Assembly: GCF_007859715.1 (NCBI RefSeq)
Contig: NZ_SJPG01000001.1
Coordinates: forward strand, 744,001 to 808,000
Direction: 5' to 3'
Source of the DNA: Rubinisphaera italica
Lineage (GTDB): Bacteria > Planctomycetota > Planctomycetia > Planctomycetales > Planctomycetaceae
Length of the DNA stretch: 64,000 nucleotides
Below the pieces are notes generated by a model that made no database searches, was not told the DNA's origin, and worked only from the letters and a program-made list of their open reading frames with translations. The translations under genes were made by a program, and so were the position numbers. Positions 19,879 through 29,399 of this stretch are shown piece after piece; the stretch's first letter is position 1, and each line of letters begins with the position of its first letter.

Positions 19879-20235
19879 GCAATTCACCTCCCCTCACTGT
19901 TTTTAAAGTCTGTTTTCAATCCGAAAAGTACGAATCATATATGTTAACCAATTTTCTGCTGATTTGATACCCAAAACCGCAGGCGATTCACGCAGAATTT
20001 AGCGACCGTTTGCAACAATTACCACAATCGGAGTCAGTTCGGCTGGTTTTTCATTCCTCTTGAGCGAATTCCGGAAACCCGATAACTTTTAATTCGAAAT
20101 CATATCCCGACTCACTCGATGAGCGGAATTACCTTCCCCCCAATCCCACCGCAGCCTCTCGAGCTGCTCTTTCCCTGAGACATCTTGAATTCGATCCCCC
20201 CTTTCGATTCGAACGTCTTCCAAAGAGGTTTTCAC
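19879..20235. other. divergent intergenic region between rpsU and the TPR gene
   Basis: About 350 bases. It carries the rpsU Shine-Dalgarno and leader and the upstream region of the TPR lipoprotein gene. No gene or clear promoter boxes are identified. Confidence 0.4.
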
Positions 20236-21513
20236 ATGATTGCTTGTCTTCATCGACTTGGACTTATCGCCGGAACGGTGCTGTCAACAGCCGCACTTTT
20301 CAGTTTGTGTGGCTGCATGCGAACATCAGGTTTTGTGATGAATGAGTCTGGTCAAGGTTATTACGAAGTTGGCAACTACGCGATGGCTCAACATGAGTTT
20401 CGTAAAGCTGTCATGGACGACCCAACCAATCCTCATTACCAATACAATTTGGCAGCTGCCATGCAGAAGCAAGGAAATACTGCTCAAGCCGAGCAGGTTT
20501 ATCATCAGGCGCTGAATCTTAATCCTTCACACCAGCCTTCCTATCACGGGCTGGCCTCGTTGATGGTGGATGAAGGACGAACTGAAGAAGCCGAACAGCT
20601 TTTGACTGCCTGGGCAGGTTCTCAGCCTTATCTGGCCGAATCGCACGTGGAACTGGCCTGGCTTCAGCAGAAAAATGGCGATACTCAAGGAGCCGAGCAG
20701 TCGTTGCAGCAGGCATTGAGAGTGAACCCACGCAATGAATATGCAATTGCTCAACTGGGGCAAGTTTATGAGGAGCAGGGGCGTACAAACGATGCGGTTG
20801 CCATGTACGAACGAGCTTTGTTTGTTTCTCCCGGAAAGCACCAGGTGCAATCGAAACTTGCCTCTGCTCGTCAGCGGCAATATTCCAGTCCGACCTCTGC
20901 TGCCCCCACAATGCTGGCAGGTTCTCCCAATATGACGCCTAACAATCAGGGTCAGATCATGCAGGCTGGTTGGTCAAATCCGCAGATGCCGCAGTTCACG
21001 CAGACTTATCCACAGATGAGACAGCCACAATTCTCAACTGTTCAATACGTACAACCAAACATGAATCAGCCGCAATTTGCTGCCCCTCAAATCAGTCAGC
21101 AGTACCAGCCCCAAACATATCCAATGGTTCAGACTCCCGTTCAATACCCTTATCAGCACCATCAGGTGGCCCATTCTCAATGGACACCACAGAATCAGGC
21201 TCAACCTCAATACTCACAACCAATGCTGGGGCATATTCCGAATCCCTCAATGACACAAGGTTGGGCTCCGGCTCCACGGATTGCCACCAACCCGCATTAT
21301 CAGTCCAGCATTCCTGGGTATCAGCCAGGTATGCCTAATATGCAGCTGGATCAGCAAGGCCCCGGGTATCACTCATCGATGCCTTATCAGCCTTCACAAA
21401 GCTATATTCCGCAGCAGAGTTTCCAGCCAATGAGCAGCCATCATGGACCACAGGCTCACGCGGAATGGATGCCACAAATGTCTCAGAATGTTCCCCATCT
21501 CCAGGCGTTTTGA
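20236..21513 (+). CDS. TPR lipoprotein with Gln/Pro-rich C-terminal half
   Basis: About 425 residues. The N-terminal hydrophobic stretch ends in SLCGC, a plausible lipoprotein cysteine. Residues about 40-200 hold four or five tetratricopeptide repeats (GNYAMAQHEFRKAVMDDPTNPHYQYNLA is one, in parts; also GNTAQAEQVYHQALNLNPSH and GRTNDAVAMYERALFVSPG). The rest is low-complexity Gln/Pro/Met/Tyr-rich, like the linker of the Wza-like protein. A scaffold in an envelope complex is likely; no partner is identifiable. The start at 20236 has AGAGG upstream; an in-frame TTG at 20185 is less likely. Confidence 0.8.
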   Translation: MIACLHRLGLIAGTVLSTAALFSLCGCMRTSGFVMNESGQGYYEVGNYAMAQHEFRKAVMDDPTNPHYQYNLAAAMQKQGNTAQAEQVYHQALNLNPSHQPSYHGLASLMVDEGRTEEAEQLLTAWAGSQPYLAESHVELAWLQQKNGDTQGAEQSLQQALRVNPRNEYAIAQLGQVYEEQGRTNDAVAMYERALFVSPGKHQVQSKLASARQRQYSSPTSAAPTMLAGSPNMTPNNQGQIMQAGWSNPQMPQFTQTYPQMRQPQFSTVQYVQPNMNQPQFAAPQISQQYQPQTYPMVQTPVQYPYQHHQVAHSQWTPQNQAQPQYSQPMLGHIPNPSMTQGWAPAPRIATNPHYQSSIPGYQPGMPNMQLDQQGPGYHSSMPYQPSQSYIPQQSFQPMSSHHGPQAHAEWMPQMSQNVPHLQAF

Positions 21514-21538
21514 GAGTGAGTAGAACAAGCTCAAATTT

Positions 21539-21583
21539 AATCGACTGCGTGAATTGATAGTTCTCGCAGTCGATTTTTTTTGT
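21539..21583 (+). terminator. rho-independent terminator after the TPR gene
   Basis: A perfect 11-base stem (AATCGACTGCG/CGCAGTCGATT) with a 15-base loop and a run of eight or more T. Confidence 0.88.
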
Positions 21584-21671
21584 AATACCGCCTCAGATCT
21601 AGATATTTACAAGTACGATGCGTCTGAAGCTCATAAGGGGCACAGAGCGTACCACAAAAGTTGTTTGCTAT

Positions 21672-22628
21672 TCATGCAGGCGATTCTGTTTCCAGCGGAG
21701 TCGGTCCTTTTTTCGGATGCAACCCTTTTCCTGCAATATGAGCGGTAATTGCAGCATCGATACCATGAGCAATACCAACCACAAAAAATGCGACAATAAT
21801 ATCCTCGGGATTACTATTTTGAATCCCCGAGACCAACAGGACGACAAAGGTCGTCCAGGTCATAATGCCGCCAAACATTTCGAGGATGGCAATTGTGGTA
21901 TGCCCCATTAGAAAATCCCCCCAGGAGGGGAAGATAAAACTCCGCCAGGCCAATTCGGAGGGCTTCCAGTATGTCGCTCCACAATTGTCACAATCATGTT
22001 CATGTTTAGGCACTTTATCTTTGCAATGCGTGCACAAATTCTCCAGGGATTGTGAAGACTCTGGATCAAACCCGGATTCCCGATACCGATCCAACGCCTC
22101 CTGAAAAATCACAGGCATTGTTTTTCGGTCCGCTTTCGGAAAACCGCTGAACGCAAGTTTTTTCCCATCTTTGAGTTTCAGGTTCAGCATTCCATTCCAG
22201 GATCCTTTGAACTTTTCGATCTGACTGTAGTAAATCATCCAGAGTGTTTTTTTGGGTTTGCCTTTAGAACTGGAATGAATCATCACCAGTCGGAGATTCG
22301 TCAGCACAAAGACGGTGTGATTGATCATCATCGCCCAAATCCCCATGAAGTAATACTCCAGAAAGGAATAGCGCGTCCCTTTGGAGATGTAGAGGACTTC
22401 TTCACCTTCATGCAGAGAATCCTGCAGGATTTCCTGAGTGTTTTTTATGTACTGCAGTTTGGTTTTGAATGCTTTTTTCCAACCCCACCCCTTAACTTTC
22501 GGAAAGACAGATTCCAGATGGAAAGCGACTCCTTCTGGCAAAGTGGCTTTGAGTTCTTTCAATCGAGTTTGAGCCGTCGGCTCATTGTCCACGGGGGAAA
22601 AGACTTCATCCTGATCGAATTGAGACAT
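21672..22628 (-). CDS. membrane protein with bacterial-PH-like domain and zinc ribbon
   Basis: 318 residues. Residues about 60-150 resemble a bacterial PH domain (EEVLYISKGTRYSF, VLTNLRLVMIHSS, KKLAFSGFPKADRKTMPV) and contain one hydrophobic stretch. Then comes a four-cysteine zinc-ribbon segment (CTHCKDKVPKHEHDCDNCG), followed by two C-terminal membrane helices and a short tail. I know no function for this architecture; a membrane-associated regulatory or stress protein is possible. AAGGG lies upstream of the ATG. It diverges from the histidine kinase. Confidence 0.65.
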   Translation of the reverse strand: MSQFDQDEVFSPVDNEPTAQTRLKELKATLPEGVAFHLESVFPKVKGWGWKKAFKTKLQYIKNTQEILQDSLHEGEEVLYISKGTRYSFLEYYFMGIWAMMINHTVFVLTNLRLVMIHSSSKGKPKKTLWMIYYSQIEKFKGSWNGMLNLKLKDGKKLAFSGFPKADRKTMPVIFQEALDRYRESGFDPESSQSLENLCTHCKDKVPKHEHDCDNCGATYWKPSELAWRSFIFPSWGDFLMGHTTIAILEMFGGIMTWTTFVVLLVSGIQNSNPEDIIVAFFVVGIAHGIDAAITAHIAGKGLHPKKGPTPLETESPA

Positions 22629-22924
22629 GAAAAGCCCTTGACTTTATGGATTTAATGGCGGCAGTGCAAAGTGATTGTATCGAGTGGCGAACGCACTCTT
22701 GAGGTTACAGTTATGAGTGATGTTTGTAAAATTTACAATCATGAAATCGACAGAGAATTCCCCGAATTGCCTAGAGTCCGAAGTTGCCGTAATCGGGATA
22801 GCAGACAGCTTTTCAAGCCGAGCATGTTTTCGCAAGACTTGCATGAAAAGTAATCGCGTTGGGAAGTCGATGTTGCTGATACGTGTGAAAGGAATCGCAC
22901 CTGCCTGCAACTGTACCTGGTTCA

Positions 22925-23821
22925 ATGAGGTACAAAATCAGTGAGCCGCCAGATCCCGCGGCAACCAGAAAGGACTCTGTTTCTTCAATGTCACAATCTT
23001 CCGACCACAACACCGCATCGCAATCTTCCCACGAAGCCTCGAAAATTTCTCAGCTTGAGGCCCGGCTCGCGGAAATGCAGAAGCAGTTGCTGCATCTCGA
23101 AAAGATGAGCACCGTCGGCGTGCTTGCCTCTTCGATCACACACGAATTCAACAACATTCTCACGACGGTCATCAATTACGCGAAAATGGGCCTGCGTCAT
23201 CAGGATGCCGCCACACGCGATAAAGCATTCGACAAAATCTTGGCCGCTGGTCAGCGCGCCGCGAAAATTACGACCGGAATGTTGGCTTATGCGAAGGATC
23301 GCGGCAGTCAAACCGATGTGCACAGCCTTGTTCAACTGACAGATGATGTGCTCGTGTTGGTCGAAAAAGATCTGCAGAAACATCGCATCAGCCTGGTAAA
23401 AAACATTACGGCCAACGCCCAAGCGAATGTGAATCCAAGTCAGATTCAACAGATCCTTTTGAATCTGATCATCAATGCCCGCCAGGCAATGGAACCAGGC
23501 GGCACCATGACCATTACAATTGGCTCAGATCCTTCTGGCCCGTGGTCAATTCTTTCCGTCAAAGATACCGGCAGCGGCATTCCTTCCGAGAAATTGCCTC
23601 ATATCTTTGAGACCTTCTACACGACAAAAACGGCTGATGAATCGGGGCAGGGGGGCAGCGGACTCGGACTCTCATTATGCAAAGACATCATGGAAGCCCA
23701 CCACGGCCGCATCCGAGTCGACAGCAAAGTCGGCGAAGGAACTTGCTTCACATTGAAACTGCCTCAGGCACAGGCAACAGGTTTCGTGCAAACCGATGGT
23801 CTGACCAACAAGGCTGGATGA
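22925..23821 (+). CDS. cytoplasmic sensor histidine kinase (NtrB-like)
   Basis: 298 residues without a membrane segment. A coiled coil (SQLEARLAEMQKQLLHLEKM) leads into HisKA with the phospho-acceptor in SITHEFNNILT (His73 from this start). HATPase_c follows with N-box LNLIINARQAM, G1 DTGSGIP, F-box FETFYTTK and G2 GGSGLGLSLC. All catalytic motifs are intact. No sensor domain is present, so the coiled coil or a partner must provide the input. No response regulator is adjacent, making it an orphan kinase. An ATG at 22988 is an alternative start; neither has a convincing ribosome site. Confidence 0.85.
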   Translation: MRYKISEPPDPAATRKDSVSSMSQSSDHNTASQSSHEASKISQLEARLAEMQKQLLHLEKMSTVGVLASSITHEFNNILTTVINYAKMGLRHQDAATRDKAFDKILAAGQRAAKITTGMLAYAKDRGSQTDVHSLVQLTDDVLVLVEKDLQKHRISLVKNITANAQANVNPSQIQQILLNLIINARQAMEPGGTMTITIGSDPSGPWSILSVKDTGSGIPSEKLPHIFETFYTTKTADESGQGGSGLGLSLCKDIMEAHHGRIRVDSKVGEGTCFTLKLPQAQATGFVQTDGLTNKAG

Positions 23822-23835
23822 TCGATGCGTAAATC

Positions 23836-23862
23836 GTGCCACGGCTCTGTGAGCCGTGGCAC
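23836..23862. repeat. short perfect hairpin repeat (GTGCCACGGCTC)
   Basis: A 12-base perfect stem, GTGCCACGGCTC/GAGCCGTGGCAC, with a TGT loop, 14 bases after the histidine kinase stop. There is no T run, so it is more likely a REP-like repeat than a classic terminator. The wider family membership is from memory only. Confidence 0.6.
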
Positions 23863-23896
23863 CTCCATAGTCATCAATTGAACGCATCTTGCTCAG

Positions 23897-24550
23897 CTAA
23901 TCGTACAAACGATCAAAATCTAAACCCATCTGCTTCTGTTGTTCGAAATATGTATCCGTTTTCTTGATCGGCAATAATTTATAGATCATGTCGCGATACT
24001 TGGAATAGCGAAGATCACTGTTGGATAAGCCACAACAATGTCGATATTTTTCTGGAATTAAATCCAACCGATCCATCTGTGTCAAACACATCATTGGCCA
24101 CAGAAAAGTACTCTTTGGTGATTTGTATACACCAAGTTCTCGCTGCCTTGATAAATCCATTTTAATTGGAATGCTAATTTCGCCACACTCAAATGCGACT
24201 TCCCCACGAGCATGCATGTGACCAATTAACGTTTCTGGGAAACTGACGGTTTTTGGATCAACAGGAATATTTCCAATAATTGGCCAGCCATTTCCGAATT
24301 CATCATTAACGACATAGGCTCCTGGAATCAAAATCTCAGACTTCTGAAATTCCAAATCGGTAATTGGCTTTGAGTACATCTCAACAACAACCGCTCACCC
24401 GAGTCCCGGCAAAGGGGAATCTTCCGGAAATAGCCGTCTTTTCAGGCATCCATAAATATCTAACATAATTCGCCCGGGGAGAAAGGTTCCATCAGGAAGA
24501 GGAACTGCAAAAATATCACCGTGACGAAATTTTGATTTTTGCATATTCAT
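23897..24550 (-). pseudogene. Imm26-like immunity gene interrupted by an in-frame TGA
   Basis: A single reading frame runs from ATG 24550 to the stop at 23897 except for one TGA at 24397-24395. The first 51 codons (KFRHGDIFAVPLPDG then LPGRIMLDIYGCLKRR) look like the start of an Imm26-type immunity protein. The frame continues without a shift (AVVVEMYSKPITD...) for another 165 residues from an internal ATG at 24379. The continuous similarity of style on both sides suggests a recent nonsense mutation, with Arg CGA or Gly GGA to TGA the simplest changes. Translation of the 160-residue remnant is possible. No cognate toxin gene is visible nearby. The Imm26 assignment is tentative. Confidence 0.55.
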
Positions 24551-24592
24551 TTGTGTTTCATAACAATGGTCATGAAGACGTTTGAGGTTATT

Positions 24593-24672
24593 GGCCGGGT
24601 GGCTGCGTTAAGACCCCAGCTACCCGCCGGTTCTAACCGACAAATCTCTGTGTTCTCTGTGCCTCTGTGGTT
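24593..24672. repeat. intergenic repeat remnant
   Basis: An imperfect inverted repeat (GGCCGGGTGGCTG at 24593 and CAGCTACCCGCCGG at 24617-24630) is followed by CTCTGTGTTCTCTGTGCCTC at about 24646. I recall that second string as a recurrent intergenic motif in many environmental bacteria. It lies between the broken immunity gene and the dihaem protein gene. Mobility is not demonstrated. Confidence 0.4.
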
Positions 24673-24697
24673 CAAAAAATACTGAATCATTTGTGAC

Positions 24698-26533
24698 TCA
24701 AAGAGACTTCAAATAAGCAACCAGATCGCTCAACTCCTCTGGGGATAACGCTCTTTCTCCGCTCACCTTTTCGGGAGCGTGGTCTCCAGTCAGGACATCT
24801 TCCAGGCTTTTGGATCGACCGTCGTGCAGGTAGCGAACTTTTCGATAGAGGCCGATCAGTGTCGGGGTGTTGTAGCCATTGTAGTAATCCTCTGCGGAAC
24901 CGAGGCCGACGTCGTGAATTTTTCCGTCTGTAAAATAGGGGCCATTGTGGCAACTGGCACAGGCAGCCTGCTCACTACGGAAAATCTTTTCTCCTCGAAC
25001 TGCAGCTTCGGTTAAGGAACCATCAGGATTCCTGAAGGGATTCTGCGGGAGTTGGAGTTCATTCAGATACGCCATTACGGCTCTGGCTTCTTCATCATTA
25101 ATGCTATTACCCAGCATGGTTGTTGTGAATGAGGTGTGCATGGCATCCTGCAGATCGGATTGCCAGCCATGCCAGGTCCAGGGGCTGGTTTGCTGCAAAT
25201 GATACAACGGCAGGACGGTTTTCATCGTCAGCGTGCTGCCGTCGTTCATCGTGTCCATCGCTTTGGAATTGACGCCGCTGTTGTAATGGCAACTGTGACA
25301 GCTGTACCACTGATCCAGACTTCTCTGACCATCGTAAAACAGTTCCATCCCATGTCGGGCCAAGGTCTTTTCAGGAGTGCGTCCCAGTGAGATTTCCTGA
25401 ACGATTTTTCGAGACTCGACATCCACTTTCTGCACACTGTCGTTGATATAGTTGGCGACATACACAGTTTTATTGTCGGCTGAAATGGCCATGCCCATGG
25501 GACGCCCCCCCACATCGACGCGGGAAAAAATATCGCGATCTCGCAACAATGTAGAATCGATCAAATCCCCCGGACCACCAGCCCCAATGAAGGGGAGGTC
25601 GGGACGTCGATAAATCAATAACTCGTGGGTGCCCGAAGCGGAGACGACGAGCCGATTGCCATCGCTGCTCATTGCCAGCCCATGCGGATCGGCGATTGCC
25701 ATCTGGGGTACATCCAGAGAGATTGCTTCCCGATAAGCCGGGCCATCGAGCCGGACTCTTCCAATTCGGCTGGCGAGTACCCAGCCCCGTTGAATATTTC
25801 CGACGGTAATTGGATTGCTGCGATAGACCATCCATGGGAAGTAAACATACTTTCCATCTTCGGAGCATTGCATGTGCCCAATGTTAATGCCGCCGATGAG
25901 ACGTTCTTCGTAGAGGACTTCGCCTTTGATAGCGTCGGCAACGACGATTTTGCTGTCCCCACTGCAGGCGATGGCCAGGCGAGTTCCATCTGGAGAAATT
26001 GCGAGATATCGCGGCCAGGCTCCGACGGCAAATTTTTGCTCGACTCGTGCTTCCTGCAAATTCAGCTGAGCGACTTCGCCAGTCGCGGTCAATCCGACAA
26101 ATGCGGTTTGACCATCGGGAGTAACGGTTAGTCCGACAGGTTCGTAGCCGACGGAAATGGTGGCTTTCTTGAGAAGTTTACTCTGATCAATCTGGACGAG
26201 CAGTATCTCTCCACTACCCGTACAACTGACGAGGAGGTGTTGACCATTCAGACATAAAACGATTGATGCAGGTTGCCCGCCACACTTCAATTCATCAATG
26301 CAGTTGCCTGAGACCAGGTCGACAAGAGTGATCGAATCGGAGGTTTCATTAGCCGTTACCAGCCAGGATTCATCTTTGGCCAGGACCACATCGACAGGAG
26401 AACGATGAGCAATATCTACTAGAGTAGACTGGTCAGCGCAAAGAGAAATCGGACTGTGCAGGAGCAGTGAAAAAAGAATTGTGAAAGCCGTCGTGGCTGT
26501 GGATAACAAAGAACCGAATGAGCATTGCAGCAT
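24698..26533 (-). CDS. secreted YVTN beta-propeller/dihaem cytochrome c protein
   Basis: 611 residues. A Sec signal is followed by about six or seven YVTN/YncE-type propeller blades (for example VGYEPVGLTVTPDGQTAFVGL and ADNKTVYVANYINDSVQKVD, in parts). A C-terminal part resembling dihaem cytochrome c peroxidase/MauG holds two haem sites, CHSCH and CASCH. The last helix (LSPEELSDLVAYLKSL) is typical of cytochrome c domains. It should act in the periplasm in electron transfer or oxidation of an unknown substrate. GGGAGG lies eight bases upstream of the ATG. Adjacent genes do not identify a substrate. Confidence 0.85.
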   Translation of the reverse strand: MLQCSFGSLLSTATTAFTILFSLLLHSPISLCADQSTLVDIAHRSPVDVVLAKDESWLVTANETSDSITLVDLVSGNCIDELKCGGQPASIVLCLNGQHLLVSCTGSGEILLVQIDQSKLLKKATISVGYEPVGLTVTPDGQTAFVGLTATGEVAQLNLQEARVEQKFAVGAWPRYLAISPDGTRLAIACSGDSKIVVADAIKGEVLYEERLIGGINIGHMQCSEDGKYVYFPWMVYRSNPITVGNIQRGWVLASRIGRVRLDGPAYREAISLDVPQMAIADPHGLAMSSDGNRLVVSASGTHELLIYRRPDLPFIGAGGPGDLIDSTLLRDRDIFSRVDVGGRPMGMAISADNKTVYVANYINDSVQKVDVESRKIVQEISLGRTPEKTLARHGMELFYDGQRSLDQWYSCHSCHYNSGVNSKAMDTMNDGSTLTMKTVLPLYHLQQTSPWTWHGWQSDLQDAMHTSFTTTMLGNSINDEEARAVMAYLNELQLPQNPFRNPDGSLTEAAVRGEKIFRSEQAACASCHNGPYFTDGKIHDVGLGSAEDYYNGYNTPTLIGLYRKVRYLHDGRSKSLEDVLTGDHAPEKVSGERALSPEELSDLVAYLKSL

Positions 26534-26726
26534 CTGGCAGGCCTCCCTGTGTTCGTTTTTGACTTTGTATCATATCTTACAGAACTTTCGTGAGAACGCG
26601 AATATATTGGTCTGAACCTTGTAGGTTGGAGTGGAAATCTGGATAATATACTCGTGTCGGAATCCATGACCTGAAGCAGGTCACCAACCATACGTTTCCC
26701 ACCTCGTTTAGTTTTAGGAGAGTTTG

Positions 26727-27293
26727 ATGAAACAGTTGACTATGTTCACAATGGCTATTGTTTTGTTTTCAGGAGTGTCACTGTTAACAGCTGAAGAGAC
26801 CAAAAGCGGTCTGCAATCAGGCGAACATGTTGGGCCATTCTATGTCACAAAGCTCTGCGGTGCCGATGAAGATGGCGTTACCGTTGGAAAGAATCTGTGC
26901 TATCGTTGCAAGAACGGTGGTCGCCCACAAGTGATGGTTTTCACTCGTTCTTCTGACGAAAATGTCGTCAAACTGGTTCGTCAACTCGACAAAGCGATTC
27001 CCGAAAACGATAGCAAACAACTCCGTGCGTTTGTGAATGTCCTCGGTGAAGACAAAACAGCTGGCAAATCGACTGCTAAAAAATTGGCCACTTCTTCTGA
27101 AGCCAAGAATGTGCCTTTCGTTCTGCCTAACGAATTCGAAAATGGCCCAGCCGACTATGGCATCAATCCTAAAGCTGACGTCACCATCATTATGGTCGAC
27201 GGTGGCAAAGTTATCGCCAACCATGCTGCAGGATCTGCAAAAGATCTGGATGTTCAAGCTGTTGTTGACGATCTGTCAAAAATCTTGAACTAA
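26727..27293 (+). CDS. secreted thioredoxin-fold-like protein
   Basis: 188 residues from ATG 26727 (TAGGAG seven bases upstream). A signal peptide ends near LLTAEE. The mature part has GPFYVTKLCGADEDG, then LCYRCKNGG (CxxC), RPQVMVFTRSSD and VTIIMVDGGKVI, consistent with a thioredoxin/peroxiredoxin-like fold. The CxxC is in an unusual place for a thioredoxin. It converges with a TlpA-like gene, which suggests a shared periplasmic redox theme, but this is inference. A strong terminator follows. Confidence 0.65.
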   Translation: MKQLTMFTMAIVLFSGVSLLTAEETKSGLQSGEHVGPFYVTKLCGADEDGVTVGKNLCYRCKNGGRPQVMVFTRSSDENVVKLVRQLDKAIPENDSKQLRAFVNVLGEDKTAGKSTAKKLATSSEAKNVPFVLPNEFENGPADYGINPKADVTIIMVDGGKVIANHAAGSAKDLDVQAVVDDLSKILN

Positions 27294-27347
27294 CTCAACA
27301 TCCTGTTTCATCAGTCAGGCACAACCTGACCTGAATCAGCGAACAAA

Positions 27348-27387
27348 AATAGCCGCGGTCGGAATTTCTGACTGCGGCTATTTTTTA
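27348..27387 (+). terminator. rho-independent terminator
   Basis: A 13-base stem (AATAGCCGCGGTC with GACTGCGGCTATT, one G-T pair), a 9-base loop and six T, 54 bases after the thioredoxin-fold gene. Confidence 0.88.
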
Positions 27388-27427
27388 TGGTTCGATCTAC
27401 ATCAGTGTGAGCAATGATTGGACACCA

Positions 27428-27452
27428 GTAGCTCAGGCAATGCCTGACCTAC
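27428..27452. repeat. palindromic repeat GTAGcTCAGGCA-A-TGCCTGAcCTAC
   Basis: A 25-base palindrome with one mismatched pair. A looser relative lies at 27313-27332 (GTCAGG/CCTGAC), and half-sites lie at 6922 and 17133. It sits between convergent genes, next to the end of the TlpA-like gene. It has no T run, so it looks like a REP-type repeat. Confidence 0.55.
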
Positions 27453-27475
27453 AACTTTATTTATAGATCGATCTA

Positions 27476-28039
27476 TTATTTGAGTAATTTTTCGACCAGT
27501 GGTGTGATGTGCTGCTCGTAGTTGAAACCTTTCGGTCCATACAGGTCTTCATCGTTGTTGAAGAATTTGTGAAGTTTGCCATTGCGATCATAAATGATGG
27601 CAGCCGGAATCGCTGCGGTTTTGATCTGCTGCAGCACGACTTCGTCTGGATTAATCGCGATGATGTTGTGCATAGTTGCATTTCGTGATTTCAGGAACTT
27701 CAGGACTTTTTCCCGGTTGTCTTCCGGTTTCTGACCTTTGCCGCCGTAATAATCGATATTCAGCGAAGCACAGGCAACGTGATCCTTGTGATTCTCATGA
27801 AACTCAACAAAGTGAGGAAACTCTCGTACACACGGCAGGCAAAATGTCGACCAGACATCCACAACAACGACCTTCCCCTTTTGGCTTGCCACCCAGTCCT
27901 GCAATTCCTCCCAGCTCTGCATATGCACGGAAACGTCTGCAACTGAACCCTTTGGCTGCTCCTCTGCGGAAATCCGATTCAGACTGAAAACCATCAATAA
28001 AATCAAAAATGCCGAACCTGAGCTGAGATGACGTATCAT
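27476..28039 (-). CDS. TlpA/ResA-like secreted thioredoxin
   Basis: 187 residues with a signal peptide (cleavage near ISAEE). The thioredoxin domain has VVVVDVWSTFCLPCVREFPHF, with redox pair Cys67-Cys70, and the cis-Pro region TAAIPAAIIYD. It should act outside the cytoplasmic membrane as a thiol oxidoreductase, for example in cytochrome c maturation, which fits the many c-type cytochromes in this window (inference). AAGGAG is well placed before the ATG. It converges with the other thioredoxin-fold gene. Confidence 0.88.
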   Translation of the reverse strand: MIRHLSSGSAFLILLMVFSLNRISAEEQPKGSVADVSVHMQSWEELQDWVASQKGKVVVVDVWSTFCLPCVREFPHFVEFHENHKDHVACASLNIDYYGGKGQKPEDNREKVLKFLKSRNATMHNIIAINPDEVVLQQIKTAAIPAAIIYDRNGKLHKFFNNDEDLYGPKGFNYEQHITPLVEKLLK

Positions 28040-28388
28040 ATTTTCTCCTTTGATTAATGCTTTTGAGAATTCCGAAATCTGCAGGTGGAATCATACCAAA
28101 TCCAAAGGGTAGGATCTGTGGAATGTGTTACACTTTTTTATTGCAGGAACTCTAATCTTATCCTTAGTAGTGTTCAAAGGAATATTTACCGGGGGCAGAA
28201 TGGTGTCAAATCATGAGAACCTTGCGGTTCAGTCATGCTGAGAACAAAAAACTTTTCGAATCCTCAAAAAAAGTTTTGCCAACACTTGCCAGCGTTAACA
28301 CGTAACAGGAATATCTAATTGAGACAGGGGCATACTGCGCCCCAATGAACCATTAATTTTACAGCATCGATTTTGCGTCAGGTCTTCC
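28040..28388. other. divergent intergenic region
   Basis: About 350 bases between the TlpA-like gene and the ABC-2 permease. It is A-rich in places and presumably holds both promoters. No gene, RNA or strong repeat is recognised. Confidence 0.4.
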
Positions 28389-29399
28389 GTGAATATTATC
28401 CCACTGCAAATTTCTCTGTTAGCTCAAGAAGTTAGTGAAATTGAGACATTACAAAGTGGTCAAGCCTCTTATGGCTGGATTACCGGAATATCGATTGCAG
28501 CATTAATTCTGCTCTTTGCCATCAATCGATTTACAAAAATTGGCGTAATTGCCCGTGCGACGAGTAAGGAATCGGTGCGACAACCGATGTTCTTCTCGCT
28601 TCTGGCTGTGGCGATCCTGGTGATGCTGCTCAACACATGGATCCCATTTTTCTCGCTGGGTGACGACACCAAAATGTTCCTCGATTGCGGACTGGCGACC
28701 ATCCTGATCTGCAGCATGCTGCTGGCGATCTGGACTTCCAGTATGAGTATCGCCGATGAAATCGAAGGAAAAACTGCGATGACGTTGCTGAGCAAGCCGA
28801 TCAATCGTCGGCAGTTCATCATCGGGAAATATCTGGGATTGTTACAGGGCGTCGTCATTTTCCTGATTCCCGTCGTCATCGTCTTCGTCTGTTTGACATA
28901 CTACAAAGTCGGGTACGACATGAAGGAGTCTGGAAAACAGGCGGTCGAGTATTTCAACTGGATTGATACTTCAAACGGAATGCAATATCTCTGGTTCCAG
29001 GCGGATCGGATTGCACCGGTTCTGCAGGTTTTGCCAGGGATTCTGCTGATCTTCCTGGAAGTGGCCGTGCTGGCCGCGATCAGCGTTGTTGTTTCGACTC
29101 GACTGCCGATGGTGGTGAATTTCTCGGTGATGTTCTCCATTTTCGTCTTCGGTCACCTCACTCCCGTGCTGGTTGCTTCGAGTGAAGGTCGTCAGGAACT
29201 GGAATTTGTCTCCTTCGTGGCTCGCCTGTTTGCGACGGTTCTGCCGCAGTTGGATGCGTTTAATATGTCTGCATCGATTGCAACGGGTTCGATGGTTCCT
29301 CCCGATTACCTCGGCTTTGCGGCTTTATATGGCGTGGCTTATTGCGTCGCTGCAATTTTACTGGCTTTTATTCTGTTCGAAGACCGCGACTTAGCGTAG
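28389..29399 (+). CDS. ABC-2 type transporter permease
   Basis: 336 residues starting at GTG. About six or seven membrane helices. The segment SIADEIEGKTAMTLLSKPINRRQFIIGKYLG is the hallmark of ABC-2 permeases (the DEIExxT...LLSKPxxR pattern, seen in parts). No canonical ATPase gene is adjacent. The next gene downstream is a full-length ABC exporter with degenerate ATPase motifs, on the same strand but 320 bases away. Substrate unknown; the partner ATPase may be encoded elsewhere. Confidence 0.85.
   Translation: MNIIPLQISLLAQEVSEIETLQSGQASYGWITGISIAALILLFAINRFTKIGVIARATSKESVRQPMFFSLLAVAILVMLLNTWIPFFSLGDDTKMFLDCGLATILICSMLLAIWTSSMSIADEIEGKTAMTLLSKPINRRQFIIGKYLGLLQGVVIFLIPVVIVFVCLTYYKVGYDMKESGKQAVEYFNWIDTSNGMQYLWFQADRIAPVLQVLPGILLIFLEVAVLAAISVVVSTRLPMVVNFSVMFSIFVFGHLTPVLVASSEGRQELEFVSFVARLFATVLPQLDAFNMSASIATGSMVPPDYLGFAALYGVAYCVAAILLAFILFEDRDLA

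Noticed and set aside
22644..22925. 93-residue minus-strand open frame between the PH-like protein and the histidine kinase
   Set aside because: No ribosome-binding site and no protein-like pattern; lies in a divergent promoter region.
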